From a virus, in IMG/VR virus record IMGVR_UViG_3300042934_000534, positions 1 through 26,158 of that record: DNA of 26,158 nt. One strand, given 5' to 3'. Positions 6,379-13,878 of this stretch are shown in pieces (the first letter of the stretch is position 1; every line of letters begins with the position of its first letter). A program made the translations under genes and the position numbers. The notes below the pieces were generated by a model. That model was not told where the DNA came from. It was given only the letters and a program-made list of their open reading frames with translations, and did no database searches.

Positions 6379-6612
6379 ATGTCTTGCTTGATATGCAGCG
6401 GGCCAGCGGCGGTAGGTTTGCATGAGGCCTACCAGGAAAGAGTGTGTCCGGATTGCGGAAGTTATCGAGTCACTCGCAACGCTATCGCTCTTTTGAGAAA
6501 CAACAATTTCCGCTTTGATGTGCATCTCTCTCGATCGTGGCTGGCGCAGCAGCGGGGCTCCGGGGTTATTCCAACAATCGATTCTCACGAGGCTGTCCTC
6601 CTCGGGGTCTAG
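6379..6612 (+). CDS. Small zinc-finger protein, family B copy 2
   Basis: A 77-residue paralog of 4566-4817. The start at 6379 has GAGGGGG upstream. CLIC (residues 3-6) and CPDC (residues 22-25, in VCPDCGSYRVT) form the presumed zinc site. FDV, then R-x-WLAQQRGSGVIP, match the second block of the paralog. It is a plus-strand gene isolated between minus-strand phage genes and converges with the methyltransferase ending at 6657. Function unknown. Confidence 0.7.
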   Translation: MSCLICSGPAAVGLHEAYQERVCPDCGSYRVTRNAIALLRNNNFRFDVHLSRSWLAQQRGSGVIPTIDSHEAVLLGV

Positions 6613-6656
6613 GCGTCCTATGCCGGGGCATGCCCGGGCGGTGGAGGGTGGGTAGT

Positions 6657-7940
6657 TCAGGCGGTGCCGAACAGATCGAGCTGATCGGATTCGGCTTGCT
6701 GCTCTTGATGACGGGTGATTTCGTGTTCGATTCGTGCCCGGCCGATCGCCGCGTACTGCTCATCTATTTCGCATCCAATGAACTGGAAGCCTTCACGCAT
6801 CGCGGCTTTGCCTGTGCTACCGCTGCCCATGAATGGATCGAGCGCCACGCCGCCGGCGGGTGTCACCAGTCGCAGCAGGTAGGCCATCAGGTCAGTCGGC
6901 TTGACGGTCGGGTGAGTGTTTCCCGTCGTCGCAGTGTTCTCGACCTTGCGCAGGGTGGTGCCTCGGGTGAACTGCGGGCCGGGGTTGAGCAGACCCTCGT
7001 GCCGATCGGTGCGACTGGTCTTGGCGCAGTAGAAGAACCTGGCTGCGCTGCCGCTGTCGCCGTGGAAGGCGCCCTCGACCCGATCGCGGCGCTCGGTGAT
7101 GAGGCCAGCACTTGCGGCACTCGCCTCGGTGCCGCGAACTCGCGATGCGGCGCCGGCCTCGGCAGGGAACATCGCCACTACCCCGGGGCTTCCATCGTGG
7201 ATAAGGTTCGCTGGCCAGCGGCCAGCCTTAAGCATGCCGGTGTACTGCGCGTCCTGCTTCCAGGCGCCGGTGTCGTTTACCACGTGGCCGGGCGCCATTC
7301 GCTTCTGGGTGTACTCGGTGGCCTGCGCATCGGCGCCGTGAATTCGGCAGGCGTCAATGTTCAAGGCCCCGGTGCCGTGCGTGATGACATTGGCCGCAAC
7401 AGTACCGGGGAACGGCTTTCGGGCCATGCATATGGGTTCGTGCGCTGGCTTTAGCGCGGTGCCCCATCCTTCGTGCTCGCCTTTGAGGTTATGCGACTTC
7501 GGGAAGCCCGAGCCGAAAACCCACATGATCTGGTCGCGGATTTCGAACCCGGCCATTTCAATTCCAACGGCCATATGGTGATAGGTCCGGGCAGCGGCGA
7601 ACGACAGCAGGTGACCGCCTGGTTTGAGCACGCGCAGACACTCTGTGGCCCATTCAAGCGTGAAAGCCTGAAAGGCCCTCATACCGTCAGGCGTCAGGTC
7701 GTACTTGCCGGCCTCGGCCGCGATCGAGCGATGTCCGCCATTCGGCCCACAAGCGCTAGCGTGGGAAGGCATGCTGGCCCGGTACGCGGCGCGGTCCTCG
7801 ATATCCTTGCCATCCCAGCTTTTGCCCATGAAGCGGATCCCGTAGGGTGGATCAGTCACCACGCTGTCGATGCTGTTGTCTGGCAGCGTCCGCATCATCT
7901 CAATGCAGTCGCCGACCAGGATCTGGTGAGAAGGTGGCAT
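6657..7940 (-). CDS. DNA methyltransferase (N4/N6, beta class) with C-terminal clamp-binding-like motif
   Basis: A 427-residue enzyme expected to transfer a methyl group from S-adenosylmethionine to adenine N6 or cytosine N4. The catalytic motif IV, TDPPYG, is at residues 29-34, and motif I, DPFMGSGSTG, is at 368-377; this order defines the beta class. The region between (about 180-320) is long and holds the target recognition part. The last residues include QLDLF, the textbook sliding-clamp-binding pentapeptide. No restriction enzyme gene is adjacent, so it is probably an orphan that protects phage DNA or alters regulation. Start supported by GAGG eight bases upstream. Confidence 0.9.
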   Translation of the reverse strand: MPPSHQILVGDCIEMMRTLPDNSIDSVVTDPPYGIRFMGKSWDGKDIEDRAAYRASMPSHASACGPNGGHRSIAAEAGKYDLTPDGMRAFQAFTLEWATECLRVLKPGGHLLSFAAARTYHHMAVGIEMAGFEIRDQIMWVFGSGFPKSHNLKGEHEGWGTALKPAHEPICMARKPFPGTVAANVITHGTGALNIDACRIHGADAQATEYTQKRMAPGHVVNDTGAWKQDAQYTGMLKAGRWPANLIHDGSPGVVAMFPAEAGAASRVRGTEASAASAGLITERRDRVEGAFHGDSGSAARFFYCAKTSRTDRHEGLLNPGPQFTRGTTLRKVENTATTGNTHPTVKPTDLMAYLLRLVTPAGGVALDPFMGSGSTGKAAMREGFQFIGCEIDEQYAAIGRARIEHEITRHQEQQAESDQLDLFGTA

Positions 7941-7991
7941 AGGGGATCCTCGCCGGCTGGCGTGATTCGTAGAAGTGGGGTATTTGTGTTG

Positions 7992-8010
7992 GGTCGATAT
8001 CTGATCGACC
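7992..8010. repeat. Inverted repeat upstream of the AbiC-like gene
   Basis: GGTCGAT (7992-7998) and ATCGACC (8004-8010) are perfect 7-bp arms around a 5-base centre, 25 bases before the ATG at 8035. The position suits an operator for the plus-strand gene. Promoter boxes here are weak (TTGGGT and AGAATT, 17 apart). Confidence 0.4.
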
Positions 8011-8034
8011 GAGAATTTGAGCTGTGAGGAAAGG

Positions 8035-8871
8035 ATGAAAAGGAAATTTAGGCTGTTAATGAAGATTCTACAGAGATGTATTTCTAGGAATTTCCTACAG
8101 GTGATTCTAGGTTTCGCTGCAATCGTGATCGTGATTGTTCTAGCAAATTACTTTTTAAACTTTCCAAGTGTTCGCTCTTCTGATCAGGCTGTTTGGGGGC
8201 AGTTCGGTGATTATTTCGGTGGAGTGCTCAATCCAATCTTAAGTTTTTTTGCACTTATTGCAGTTCTTCTCAGCCTAAGATCCCAAGGCAAAGAAGTTGA
8301 TGCGGCTCGTAAAGAGGCCAGCGCTGCTATAGCGATGCAGATTGAGCAGACAAAGGTGTTCCAGCAGCAGAGCTTTGAATCAGCATTTTTCGGGCTTATT
8401 CAACTTCACCTAAAAAATCTCGAGAGGGTAAAAGCTCCAGTTGGCGTTGACGCGCGCGGGACCGTATTCGAGTTAATTTCGTTCAAGTTTAATTTGGATA
8501 GAGTTGATGATGGAATAGATCCCATCGCGATAAACCCCCCGGGTAGTATTGAGTCAAACCGGCTTAAAGTTTCAATTTACTGCGATAATTTTATGTCCGA
8601 ATATGGGCGCAAGATTGCCTACTACTTCGCAACCCTAGAAGAGATAATCAAGTATATAGATAGCGCGTCAAGGCCGAAATCTGTCGAGCCAAACCAGTAC
8701 GTTTCTATATTTAAATCTCTTTTGTCGCCCGAAGAGATTGAGTGCCTGGTGATGTACGCTGTTAGTAAGCGTGGTAAAAATGTCAGGCAGTTTCTAGTGC
8801 AGCATAAACTATGTGAATTGATGCCTAGGCGTGCGCGTTTAGGTTTGGCAGAACAACTTATTTCTGAGTAG
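8035..8871 (+). CDS. Putative phage abortive-infection protein (AbiC-like, two membrane segments)
   Basis: A 278-residue protein from MKRKFRLLMK, chosen because AGGAAAGG directly precedes it. Hydrophobic segments at about 22-44 (VILGFAAIVIVIVLANYF) and 65-83 flank the motif WGQFGDYFGGVLNPILSFFALIAV. A helix with QQSFESAFFGLIQLHLKNLE follows. This combination matches my knowledge of the putative abortive-infection (putAbiC) family. The rest is cytoplasmic. It is markedly more AT-rich than its neighbours, runs opposite to the left operon and has its own leader, all signs of a transferred cargo gene. It probably blocks superinfecting phages, but no activity can be proven from sequence. Confidence 0.65.
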   Translation: MKRKFRLLMKILQRCISRNFLQVILGFAAIVIVIVLANYFLNFPSVRSSDQAVWGQFGDYFGGVLNPILSFFALIAVLLSLRSQGKEVDAARKEASAAIAMQIEQTKVFQQQSFESAFFGLIQLHLKNLERVKAPVGVDARGTVFELISFKFNLDRVDDGIDPIAINPPGSIESNRLKVSIYCDNFMSEYGRKIAYYFATLEEIIKYIDSASRPKSVEPNQYVSIFKSLLSPEEIECLVMYAVSKRGKNVRQFLVQHKLCELMPRRARLGLAEQLISE

Positions 8872-8888
8872 GACTTGCCAATCTATTG

Positions 8889-9251
8889 TTATTCCGGCTT
8901 TTCGACCTCGTCGTCAGGTTCCGGCGGATCGTCGGCGAGCGACTTCAAGCCTGCGGCCTGAATAAGTCGCGACACCTTTTCGTTAACAACAAAAGGTGTC
9001 GTGACACAGCGGAGCATCTTGGCCTGGGTTTCGAAGTCGGCGGCGATCAGGTTCCGAATGAGGTTCTGATGGATTTCCTGCTGGTTGTTGAAGCCGTGAT
9101 CCTTCATCACCTTCTTCAGGTCTGGCTTGAACACCCCGGCGACTTCAACCGTAAACTTCTCGACGCCCAGTGCAGCGTCCTTTGCTGCTGCCTTCTCGCG
9201 CTTTTTCTTCTGCTTGATGGCTTCCTTCGTTGGCTCCTGTACTTCGGCCAT
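8889..9251 (-). CDS. Unknown phage protein
   Basis: A 120-residue protein with a Lys-rich N terminus (KQKKKREKAAAKDAA), a central segment VEKFTVEVAGVFKPDLKKVM followed by two helices, and an acidic proline-rich tail. The strand-helix-helix core faintly resembles ribbon-helix-helix proteins, but I would not assign it. Its 3' part contains a 14-bp inverted repeat (8967-9004) nearly identical to one inside the rha gene. GAGGT precedes the ATG. The 81 bases between it and the gene ending at 9333 contain no gene I can support. Confidence 0.65.
   Translation of the reverse strand: MAEVQEPTKEAIKQKKKREKAAAKDAALGVEKFTVEVAGVFKPDLKKVMKDHGFNNQQEIHQNLIRNLIAADFETQAKMLRCVTTPFVVNEKVSRLIQAAGLKSLADDPPEPDDEVEKPE
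8967..9004. repeat. Intragenic inverted repeat, 14-bp arms with 10-base loop (copy 1)
   Basis: TCGCGACACCTTTT (8967-8980), a 10-base centre, and AAAAGGTGTCGTGA (8991-9004), with one G-T pair. It shares arm length, loop length and 12 of 14 base pairs with 20893-20930; one shared position is flipped C-G to G-C and stays paired. Confidence 0.8.
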
Positions 9252-9332
9252 GGCCTACCTCTTCAATTCCGCTGGCCGGCAATTCCAGCCAGGTCTGTCG
9301 GCGGCGCGTGGCCGCCCGGTTGGTGGTTCGTT

Positions 9333-9797
9333 TCACGCTGCGACCTTCACCTGATTCCAGGCGCCCGCGGCGAGGAACAGCTTTGCGGCCTCGGCCTCTT
9401 CCAGCGACACCTCGGCCGGGATGGCGATCCACCCTGACGCGAGTATGTGGTTCGGGTTCGCGCTGTTGCGCAGCTCCAGGTAGTAATGCTCGATGGCATC
9501 GGTCAGGCGCTCGACCTTGTAGATGCCCTCGGGCGATATCTCCACTGACTTGATGTACTCAGCGCCGCGCTCGTCTCGACACATGGCGCCGATGTAGATC
9601 GTCCAGCGGTAGGAGAAGTCGAAGATCGCGTTGGCGATCGCCAGACTGCGGATCTGCTTACAGCTCTTCCAGCTCGCCATGATCTGGCTGCCGCTGGGGT
9701 CGATGTTCACGACCGCGACGTGGTTGGTGCGCAGCAGCGCCCGGCAGCTGCGTTCAGCCCGGGCGAAACCGTTGTTGGGTTTGCGTTTCGACTTCAT
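9333..9797 (-). CDS. Unknown phage protein of the recombination cassette
   Basis: A 154-residue protein with a basic N terminus (MKSKRKPNNGFARAERSCRA). Middle strands include WTIYIGAMCRDERG and YIKSVEISPEGIY, followed by an acidic helix ERLTDAIEHYYLEL. It starts at an ATGA overlap with the 9794-10036 gene, so it is translated in the exonuclease/RecT operon. No known domain was recognised. Confidence 0.65.
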   Translation of the reverse strand: MKSKRKPNNGFARAERSCRALLRTNHVAVVNIDPSGSQIMASWKSCKQIRSLAIANAIFDFSYRWTIYIGAMCRDERGAEYIKSVEISPEGIYKVERLTDAIEHYYLELRNSANPNHILASGWIAIPAEVSLEEAEAAKLFLAAGAWNQVKVAA

Positions 9798-10036
9798 AGC
9801 GAGTCCGCCATTTTGCGCAGCGCCTTGCGTTCGGCGGCCGATATTGGCTTCGGGCGCCGCTTGAGGACCGTTTCAGGGTCTATTGTCTTCGAGCGCTCGG
9901 CGGGATCGGGGTTTAGCGGCGGGCTTTTCAGTTGGTCGATCCGCCCGCCAGCGGCCAGGTACTGCGCGATTCGTTCAGCAATCGACTCGGCGTCCGGTCG
10001 GTGCTGCTCGACGAAGTTGAGGTGGTTGCTGATCAT
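9794..10036 (-). CDS. Small unknown phage protein
   Basis: An 80-residue protein. The N-terminal helix (DAESIAERIAQYLAAGGRIDQL) and basic C-terminal part (RRPKPISAAERKALRKMAD) suggest a compact helical nucleic-acid or protein adaptor, which is inference. It starts two bases after the exonuclease stop and overlaps the next gene by ATGA, so it belongs to a tightly coupled string. Confidence 0.65.
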   Translation of the reverse strand: MISNHLNFVEQHRPDAESIAERIAQYLAAGGRIDQLKSPPLNPDPAERSKTIDPETVLKRRPKPISAAERKALRKMADSL

Positions 10037-10038
10037 GC

Positions 10039-10707
10039 TCAGGCTCCTAATCGATGGGCTTGTGCCCGCGCTTTATCCGCTACTTCGTCAACCATCCGGC
10101 CAAGCTCCAGATTGAACTGGACCAGCTCTTGATGAAGCATCGCGATGTACTCGTCATCGCGTTTGATGGTCTCGATGTACAGCCGGCAGTCTTCATCTTG
10201 GCGCGGATCGAACGACAGGAAATCCCACCATTCCCGTCCCGTGACGAACATGCAGCCCTGAACCTGCGGCCTGTGTTCGTCGGGCATTCCTTCAAGCCAG
10301 GTACGGACGTGGACGGCTTCGTTGAATGGACACTTCGACTCGATGCCGCCGTCCTCGCCGATCAAGCCATCCGGCGAACAGCCCAGCCAGTCGTACTTCG
10401 GATGAACCACAAAGCCCGATTTGATGACGGTGTTGCCGGTCAGGATTTCGTAAAAGTCGTGACTCGACTGCTCAACCTCGGTCCCCCAAGCCATCGACTT
10501 GCTGCTGACCGAATGCTTCGACCGGTTAGCCAAGCGTTCAAAGGCCAGCTCGCGCATGTAGGTGGTTCGGGCGGCGAGTGGCTTACGCTTGCCATGTTTG
10601 TCACGATCCCCCCAAGCAATCACATCCTTGAAGCGGCTCGCTGTGAGGCGCCCGCTACGGTCCTGATGCCACTGCTCGGTGCGCTGAAGGTCTAATGGGG
10701 CGTTCAT
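10039..10707 (-). CDS. Lambda-Exo/YqaJ-type recombination exonuclease
   Basis: A 222-residue nuclease of the PD-(D/E)XK superfamily. LTASRFKDVIAWG (about 21-33) is the typical YqaJ N-terminal motif. Catalytic residues are visible in GCSPDGLIG (Asp113) and GIESKCPF (Glu123, Lys125). The protein would resect double-strand ends 5' to 3' and hand single strands to RecT. It overlaps the recT stop by ATGA, the same pairing as exo/bet in lambda. Length is close to lambda Exo (226). Confidence 0.9.
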   Translation of the reverse strand: MNAPLDLQRTEQWHQDRSGRLTASRFKDVIAWGDRDKHGKRKPLAARTTYMRELAFERLANRSKHSVSSKSMAWGTEVEQSSHDFYEILTGNTVIKSGFVVHPKYDWLGCSPDGLIGEDGGIESKCPFNEAVHVRTWLEGMPDEHRPQVQGCMFVTGREWWDFLSFDPRQDEDCRLYIETIKRDDEYIAMLHQELVQFNLELGRMVDEVADKARAQAHRLGA

Positions 10708-11684
10708 TGATCAGCGCCTTGCAGATCGTTGTCGGCATGGGCGTCTGCGCTATCGTTGAGGGTGGTGAACTCCGCCTCAATTGTCTGCGCAATCGACTTC
10801 AGCTCACCGTGACGCGTCACGCCAATAGCACCTCGCTGCTGCGGCTTGAGCGCTTTCCAAGCCTTCTCATAACCGTCGATTCCTTGCTCTTGAGCAACCT
10901 TTTTCAACTGCTCGAACAGGTCGGCAGTTGCGTCGGTTGTGTCGCCTTGGGGTACTGCAGCGGCTCCAACGTCTGCGGGCTTTTCGTTGGTAGATCGCGG
11001 GGTAACATCCGTTTCCGGAAGCGCGTAGCCGTCGTCCAGCTCGTCACGCGTGTACACGCCCAGAATCACGTCAGGGCAATACAGACGAGCCCATTTTTTG
11101 AGGGCCAGGTACGCGATCTGCTGCTTCGGATCGTCTGCCCATAACGTAGAGTTTCGGGTTCGTGCCTGAGTCATTAAGGTGGTCAGTTCGCGGGGAGCGT
11201 CTTCACCCTCGAAAGTAGCCCAGACGCGGACGCCGAGGCCTTTCTCGTCGTTTATGTTCCAGTTTGGGACGCGGTATTTCTTCGGCTGTCCGTGGTCATC
11301 CGTTTGTTTTTTGCTTTCGATTTCACGGAAGTTGCCAATGATCTTGCCCCAGTCGCCAAACCACTCGTAATGGATTCGATCAATGGTCGGAGCGCGAGTC
11401 GTGATGACCGCATTCACCAGCTGTGCTTCGTAGCTCAGCTGGCCACCGTTGACGATGAAAGTCTTCTGCGCCACCTGGAAGGGGTTCATGCCCCATTGCA
11501 TGGACTGCATGATCACCGCCATGCAGTCGGCAGTGTTTCCGTGGAAGTGTTTCGGCAGGGTGGTTTTGCCGCCTGCCATGATGCCTGCGAGTTCAGTCAT
11601 CGACTGCATGCTGTCGCGATTGAGGATCAAGCCCGTCGGGCTGGTGTCCATTGGTACGGTAGCAATCTGTGTTTTGGCGTTCAT
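10704..11684 (-). CDS. recT: RecT-family single-strand annealing protein
   Basis: A 326-residue annealing protein. The N-terminal half contains TLPKHFHGNTADCMAVIMQS and WGMNPFQVAQKTFIVNGGQL, the hallmark of RecT/Bet proteins, followed by LSYEAQLVNAVI. The middle has RNSTLWADDPKQQIAYLALK and WARLYCPDVILGVYTRDEL, again typical. The C-terminal 100 residues are a variable tail. The start at 11684 has GGAG six bases before it; a frame from 11696 would put the site inside the gene. With the exonuclease it forms a two-part homologous recombination system for replication and mosaic exchange. Confidence 0.93.
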   Translation of the reverse strand: MNAKTQIATVPMDTSPTGLILNRDSMQSMTELAGIMAGGKTTLPKHFHGNTADCMAVIMQSMQWGMNPFQVAQKTFIVNGGQLSYEAQLVNAVITTRAPTIDRIHYEWFGDWGKIIGNFREIESKKQTDDHGQPKKYRVPNWNINDEKGLGVRVWATFEGEDAPRELTTLMTQARTRNSTLWADDPKQQIAYLALKKWARLYCPDVILGVYTRDELDDGYALPETDVTPRSTNEKPADVGAAAVPQGDTTDATADLFEQLKKVAQEQGIDGYEKAWKALKPQQRGAIGVTRHGELKSIAQTIEAEFTTLNDSADAHADNDLQGADQ

Positions 11685-11739
11685 TCCTAACTCCATAGCC
11701 GACGACTTTGGCCGGCCTCCGGGGGGATTTCAGGTTTTT

Positions 11740-12849
11740 TTAGAACGACAGGGCGCGCAGCCAGGCCGATGCCTCGTCATTGGTGACGCAGAAGGCCATA
11801 GCCACGACCTCGACCACTTCGCTGGCGCTCGGCATGTTCGAGTCTGCGGGTTGATCTGTTGTCTGCGCAGGATCGGCATCCGCAACTGCCGTTTGCGCTA
11901 CGCCGGCAATTACCGGAGCCGAAGACAAGGTTGCTGCCGGAGCAGGTGCGGAAGCTTGGGCGCGGAGGCGAGCCAGTTCTTCTTGGTCGCGCTGATACTG
12001 AGCGTCGCGCTCGCGCTGTTGGCGCTGCTGCGCTTCCATATCGCGGCGCTGTTGGTCGAGCTCATCCTGCTGTTTTTTCAAGCGAAGGCGGTCTTCCTCG
12101 GCGCGTTGCTTGCGCAGCTCTTCGGCTTCAGCGTCAGCGATTCGCTGTTTCTCGCGCAGCTCTTCGAGTTCTTTCTGTTGAGCCGCCAACTTGGTGGCAG
12201 CCTCCTCGCGGTCAACAGCAGCCCTGTGCAGCGTTTCAAGCTGCTCAATAGCGTTATCGCGGGCGATGGTGCCTTCTGCTTCGAACTCGGCGTACTCCTC
12301 GGGCAGGATTGCCGAGTCCTTGACGTTTTGCAGGACGTTCGCAACGTCGGCAGCGCTGCGGCTTGCGTATGCGGCAGCGACAGAGCTGAACCGCGTGATT
12401 TTTGCCCGGATGCCTTCGACACGTTCGGCTTCGAGACGCTCACGTTCGGCCTTGGCATCAGCCGCGCGCTTTTCTTCGGCCTTGATGGCTTCGTCGACTG
12501 GCGCTTCGATTGCCAGCACGCGCTCCTTCAGCGCCTCACCGAACTCCTTCACTTGGTTGACGCGAGCCTGGGCGTCTTTAACCGCCTGCTGATAGGGTAC
12601 AAGTGCCGTTTTGGTGGTGTTGGCCAGGGCATAGCGGACATCGCGAATATCAACGCGAACTTCCTTCGCATTCGCCAAGCCTTCACTGGTCGAGCAGTCG
12701 ACAACCAGGTTCGCGTAGGTCGTTTCCAGGCGGACGATTTGTTCTTCATGCGGCCGATATTCGGCGATGTCGGTGACAGCCACTGTTGGCGCTATGGCGG
12801 TCATTTCGATGGATTCTTGCAACGGTGCTTGTTGGGCTTTTGCGGACAT
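11740..12849 (-). CDS. Coiled-coil phage protein upstream of recT
   Basis: A 369-residue protein. Residues about 25-145 are mixed helices, and residues about 215-300 form a long highly charged coiled coil (ELEELREKQRIADAEAEELR and more), followed by an Ala/Pro linker and a short conserved end (DEASAWLRALSF). Such proteins commonly sit beside RecT/exonuclease in phages of this type. The position recalls gam in lambda, but the sequence gives no evidence for nuclease inhibition. A 7-bp hairpin (12861-12877) and AAGGAACC precede the ATG. Confidence 0.7.
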   Translation of the reverse strand: MSAKAQQAPLQESIEMTAIAPTVAVTDIAEYRPHEEQIVRLETTYANLVVDCSTSEGLANAKEVRVDIRDVRYALANTTKTALVPYQQAVKDAQARVNQVKEFGEALKERVLAIEAPVDEAIKAEEKRAADAKAERERLEAERVEGIRAKITRFSSVAAAYASRSAADVANVLQNVKDSAILPEEYAEFEAEGTIARDNAIEQLETLHRAAVDREEAATKLAAQQKELEELREKQRIADAEAEELRKQRAEEDRLRLKKQQDELDQQRRDMEAQQRQQRERDAQYQRDQEELARLRAQASAPAPAATLSSAPVIAGVAQTAVADADPAQTTDQPADSNMPSASEVVEVVAMAFCVTNDEASAWLRALSF

Positions 12850-12892
12850 GACGGTTCCTTGCCGCGCTGAGCGCAGCTTGTGGTGGCTTTGT

Positions 12893-13009
12893 TTATTGAG
12901 TGATGCGATCGGCGAGGGCGCTGAGCAACATCAGGAAGGTGAACATGCCAATAGCGGAGAACGATCCGCGCCGAATGAGGATGCGGCGGGCCATCTGCCG
13001 GCTGGTCAT
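12893..13009 (-). CDS. 38-residue single-pass membrane peptide
   Basis: MTSRQMARRILIRRG forms a basic N terminus, followed by a hydrophobic helix (FSAIGMFTFLMLLSALA) and a short polar end. Its ATG overlaps the stop of the preceding small gene by ATGA, which supports real translation. By the positive-inside rule the N terminus would be cytoplasmic. Function unknown. Confidence 0.5.
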   Translation of the reverse strand: MTSRQMARRILIRRGSFSAIGMFTFLMLLSALADRITQ

Positions 13010-13131
13010 CGGAACACGTTGTAGGTGGTGGAGCGCGGCACCTGGCAAGTGCCCTGGCCGTCTTTAACGATGCCGTAGGCGCCTGCGCCGGCAATCAGAA
13101 TCACGACGAGAATCCAGTAGACGAGGTTCAT
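13006..13131 (-). CDS. 41-residue membrane peptide with one cysteine
   Basis: Starts MNLVYWILVVILIAGAGAYG, a strong membrane or signal-anchor helix, then a polar tail (DGQGTCQVPRSTTYNVF) likely outside the membrane. No lipobox. It overlaps both neighbours by ATGA, so it is part of a coupled chain of five small genes from 13779 to 12893. Confidence 0.55.
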   Translation of the reverse strand: MNLVYWILVVILIAGAGAYGIVKDGQGTCQVPRSTTYNVFR

Positions 13132-13316
13132 GGCCGAGCCCTCACCACGATTCGGCCATCCTGCAGGGACGACTCCAAGTGTTTTGGCAGCCTGGCCACA
13201 GGAAACTCCCGAGGAGCCAGCTCTTCCGGAACGGCGACGAATCCAAGCACCTGAAGCTTTCGGTCAATGTCCTCGACCAGTTCGTCGATCAAGCTTTTTA
13301 CCGGTGGCGTGGTCAT
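13128..13316 (-). CDS. Small unknown phage protein
   Basis: A 62-residue protein with a helical N-terminal half (IDELVEDIDRKLQVLGF) and a basic C-terminal half (ARLPKHLESSLQDGRIVVRARP). ATGA overlaps with both neighbours indicate coupled translation. Not recognised. Confidence 0.6.
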   Translation of the reverse strand: MTTPPVKSLIDELVEDIDRKLQVLGFVAVPEELAPREFPVARLPKHLESSLQDGRIVVRARP

Positions 13317-13546
13317 GCTGCAGCTCCTTGCGAGACGGAGGCGTTGTAGGTGGCGTAAATCTGGTCGATGCGAGCGCGGTAGTGGCGGTGCTCGTTGTCG
13401 TCAATGGCACGAAGCATGAAGGCCAGGGTGATGCAGGATGTCGCGGCGGCGCTGGCGTTGGGCTTGCCGAGGTCGCGGATCATGTTGCTGATCTCGCCTT
13501 CGATCCAGGTCACCGCCGTTTGATGGTCACGCTGATGGATGTTCAT
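13313..13546 (-). CDS. Small unknown phage protein
   Basis: A 77-residue, mostly helical protein (AVTWIEGEISNMIRDLG, then SCITLAFMLRAIDDNEHRHY). It starts at an ATGA overlap with the 13543 gene and ends in another with the 13316 gene. No motif recognised. Confidence 0.6.
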   Translation of the reverse strand: MNIHQRDHQTAVTWIEGEISNMIRDLGKPNASAAATSCITLAFMLRAIDDNEHRHYRARIDQIYATYNASVSQGAAA

Positions 13547-13779
13547 TTGAGCCCCCAGAATTCGCCGTAGGCGACCACCGCTGCCGCAACTCGCTTCGCC
13601 CGCGCCTTGCGGTCGACCAGCTCTTGAGCTGCCATCAAGGCCTGACGCTCTGTGCGTTCTTGCGCTGCGGCTTCGTAGTCGTGAAAGTCTTCAACCTTCG
13701 GCGCTTTGGGGCGCCCCCATTCATCAAATCGCCGATCCCACTCTCGGGCCTGCGCACTGTCTGCATAGCTGGTTGCCAT
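13543..13779 (-). CDS. Small unknown phage protein
   Basis: A 78-residue charged helical protein (EWDRRFDEWGRPKAPKVEDF, then AAQERTERQALMAAQELVDR). The start at 13779 is set by GGAGG upstream; the longer frame from 13827 lacks a site. First gene of the coupled small-gene chain. A two-part stem-loop (13823-13870) separates it from the HNH gene. Confidence 0.6.
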   Translation of the reverse strand: MATSYADSAQAREWDRRFDEWGRPKAPKVEDFHDYEAAAQERTERQALMAAQELVDRKARAKRVAAAVVAYGEFWGLK

Positions 13780-13822
13780 GGTCGCCTCCGTGGTGGCGGG
13801 TGTTGATCCAACAAAACTCGGA

Positions 13823-13870
13823 TGCACTCATCCGCTCCGCTGGTTGCCGTTGGGCGCGGAGGGGAGTGCA
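13823..13870 (-). repeat. Two-step stem-loop after the HNH gene
   Basis: Outer arms TGCACTC/GAGTGCA (13823-13829, 13864-13870) enclose inner arms CTCCGC/GCGGAG (13835-13840, 13856-13861). It sits between the HNH stop (13879) and the next start (13779). No T-run follows, so it is not a classic terminator; it may be a processing or stability element. Confidence 0.45.
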
Positions 13871-13878
13871 AACTTGGG

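Noticed and set aside
6537-7454. Plus-strand frame of 305 codons
   Set aside because: Antisense to the methyltransferase catalytic and recognition regions; no promoter or ribosome site.
8328-8336. Possible third copy of the CTATAGCG palindrome
   Set aside because: Only the centre matches; the flanks break the symmetry and it lies inside the AbiC-like coding sequence.
9145-9432. Minus-strand frame across the gap 9252-9332
   Set aside because: A GTG overlapping the 9333 stop could start it, but the frame continues deep into the 8889-9251 gene in another frame and has shadow-like Arg/Gly-rich composition.
11449-12870. Plus-strand frame of 473 codons
   Set aside because: It is the antisense shadow of the coiled-coil and recT genes; the repetitive charged codons of the sense gene keep the opposite strand open. 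No ribosome site or protein-like motif.
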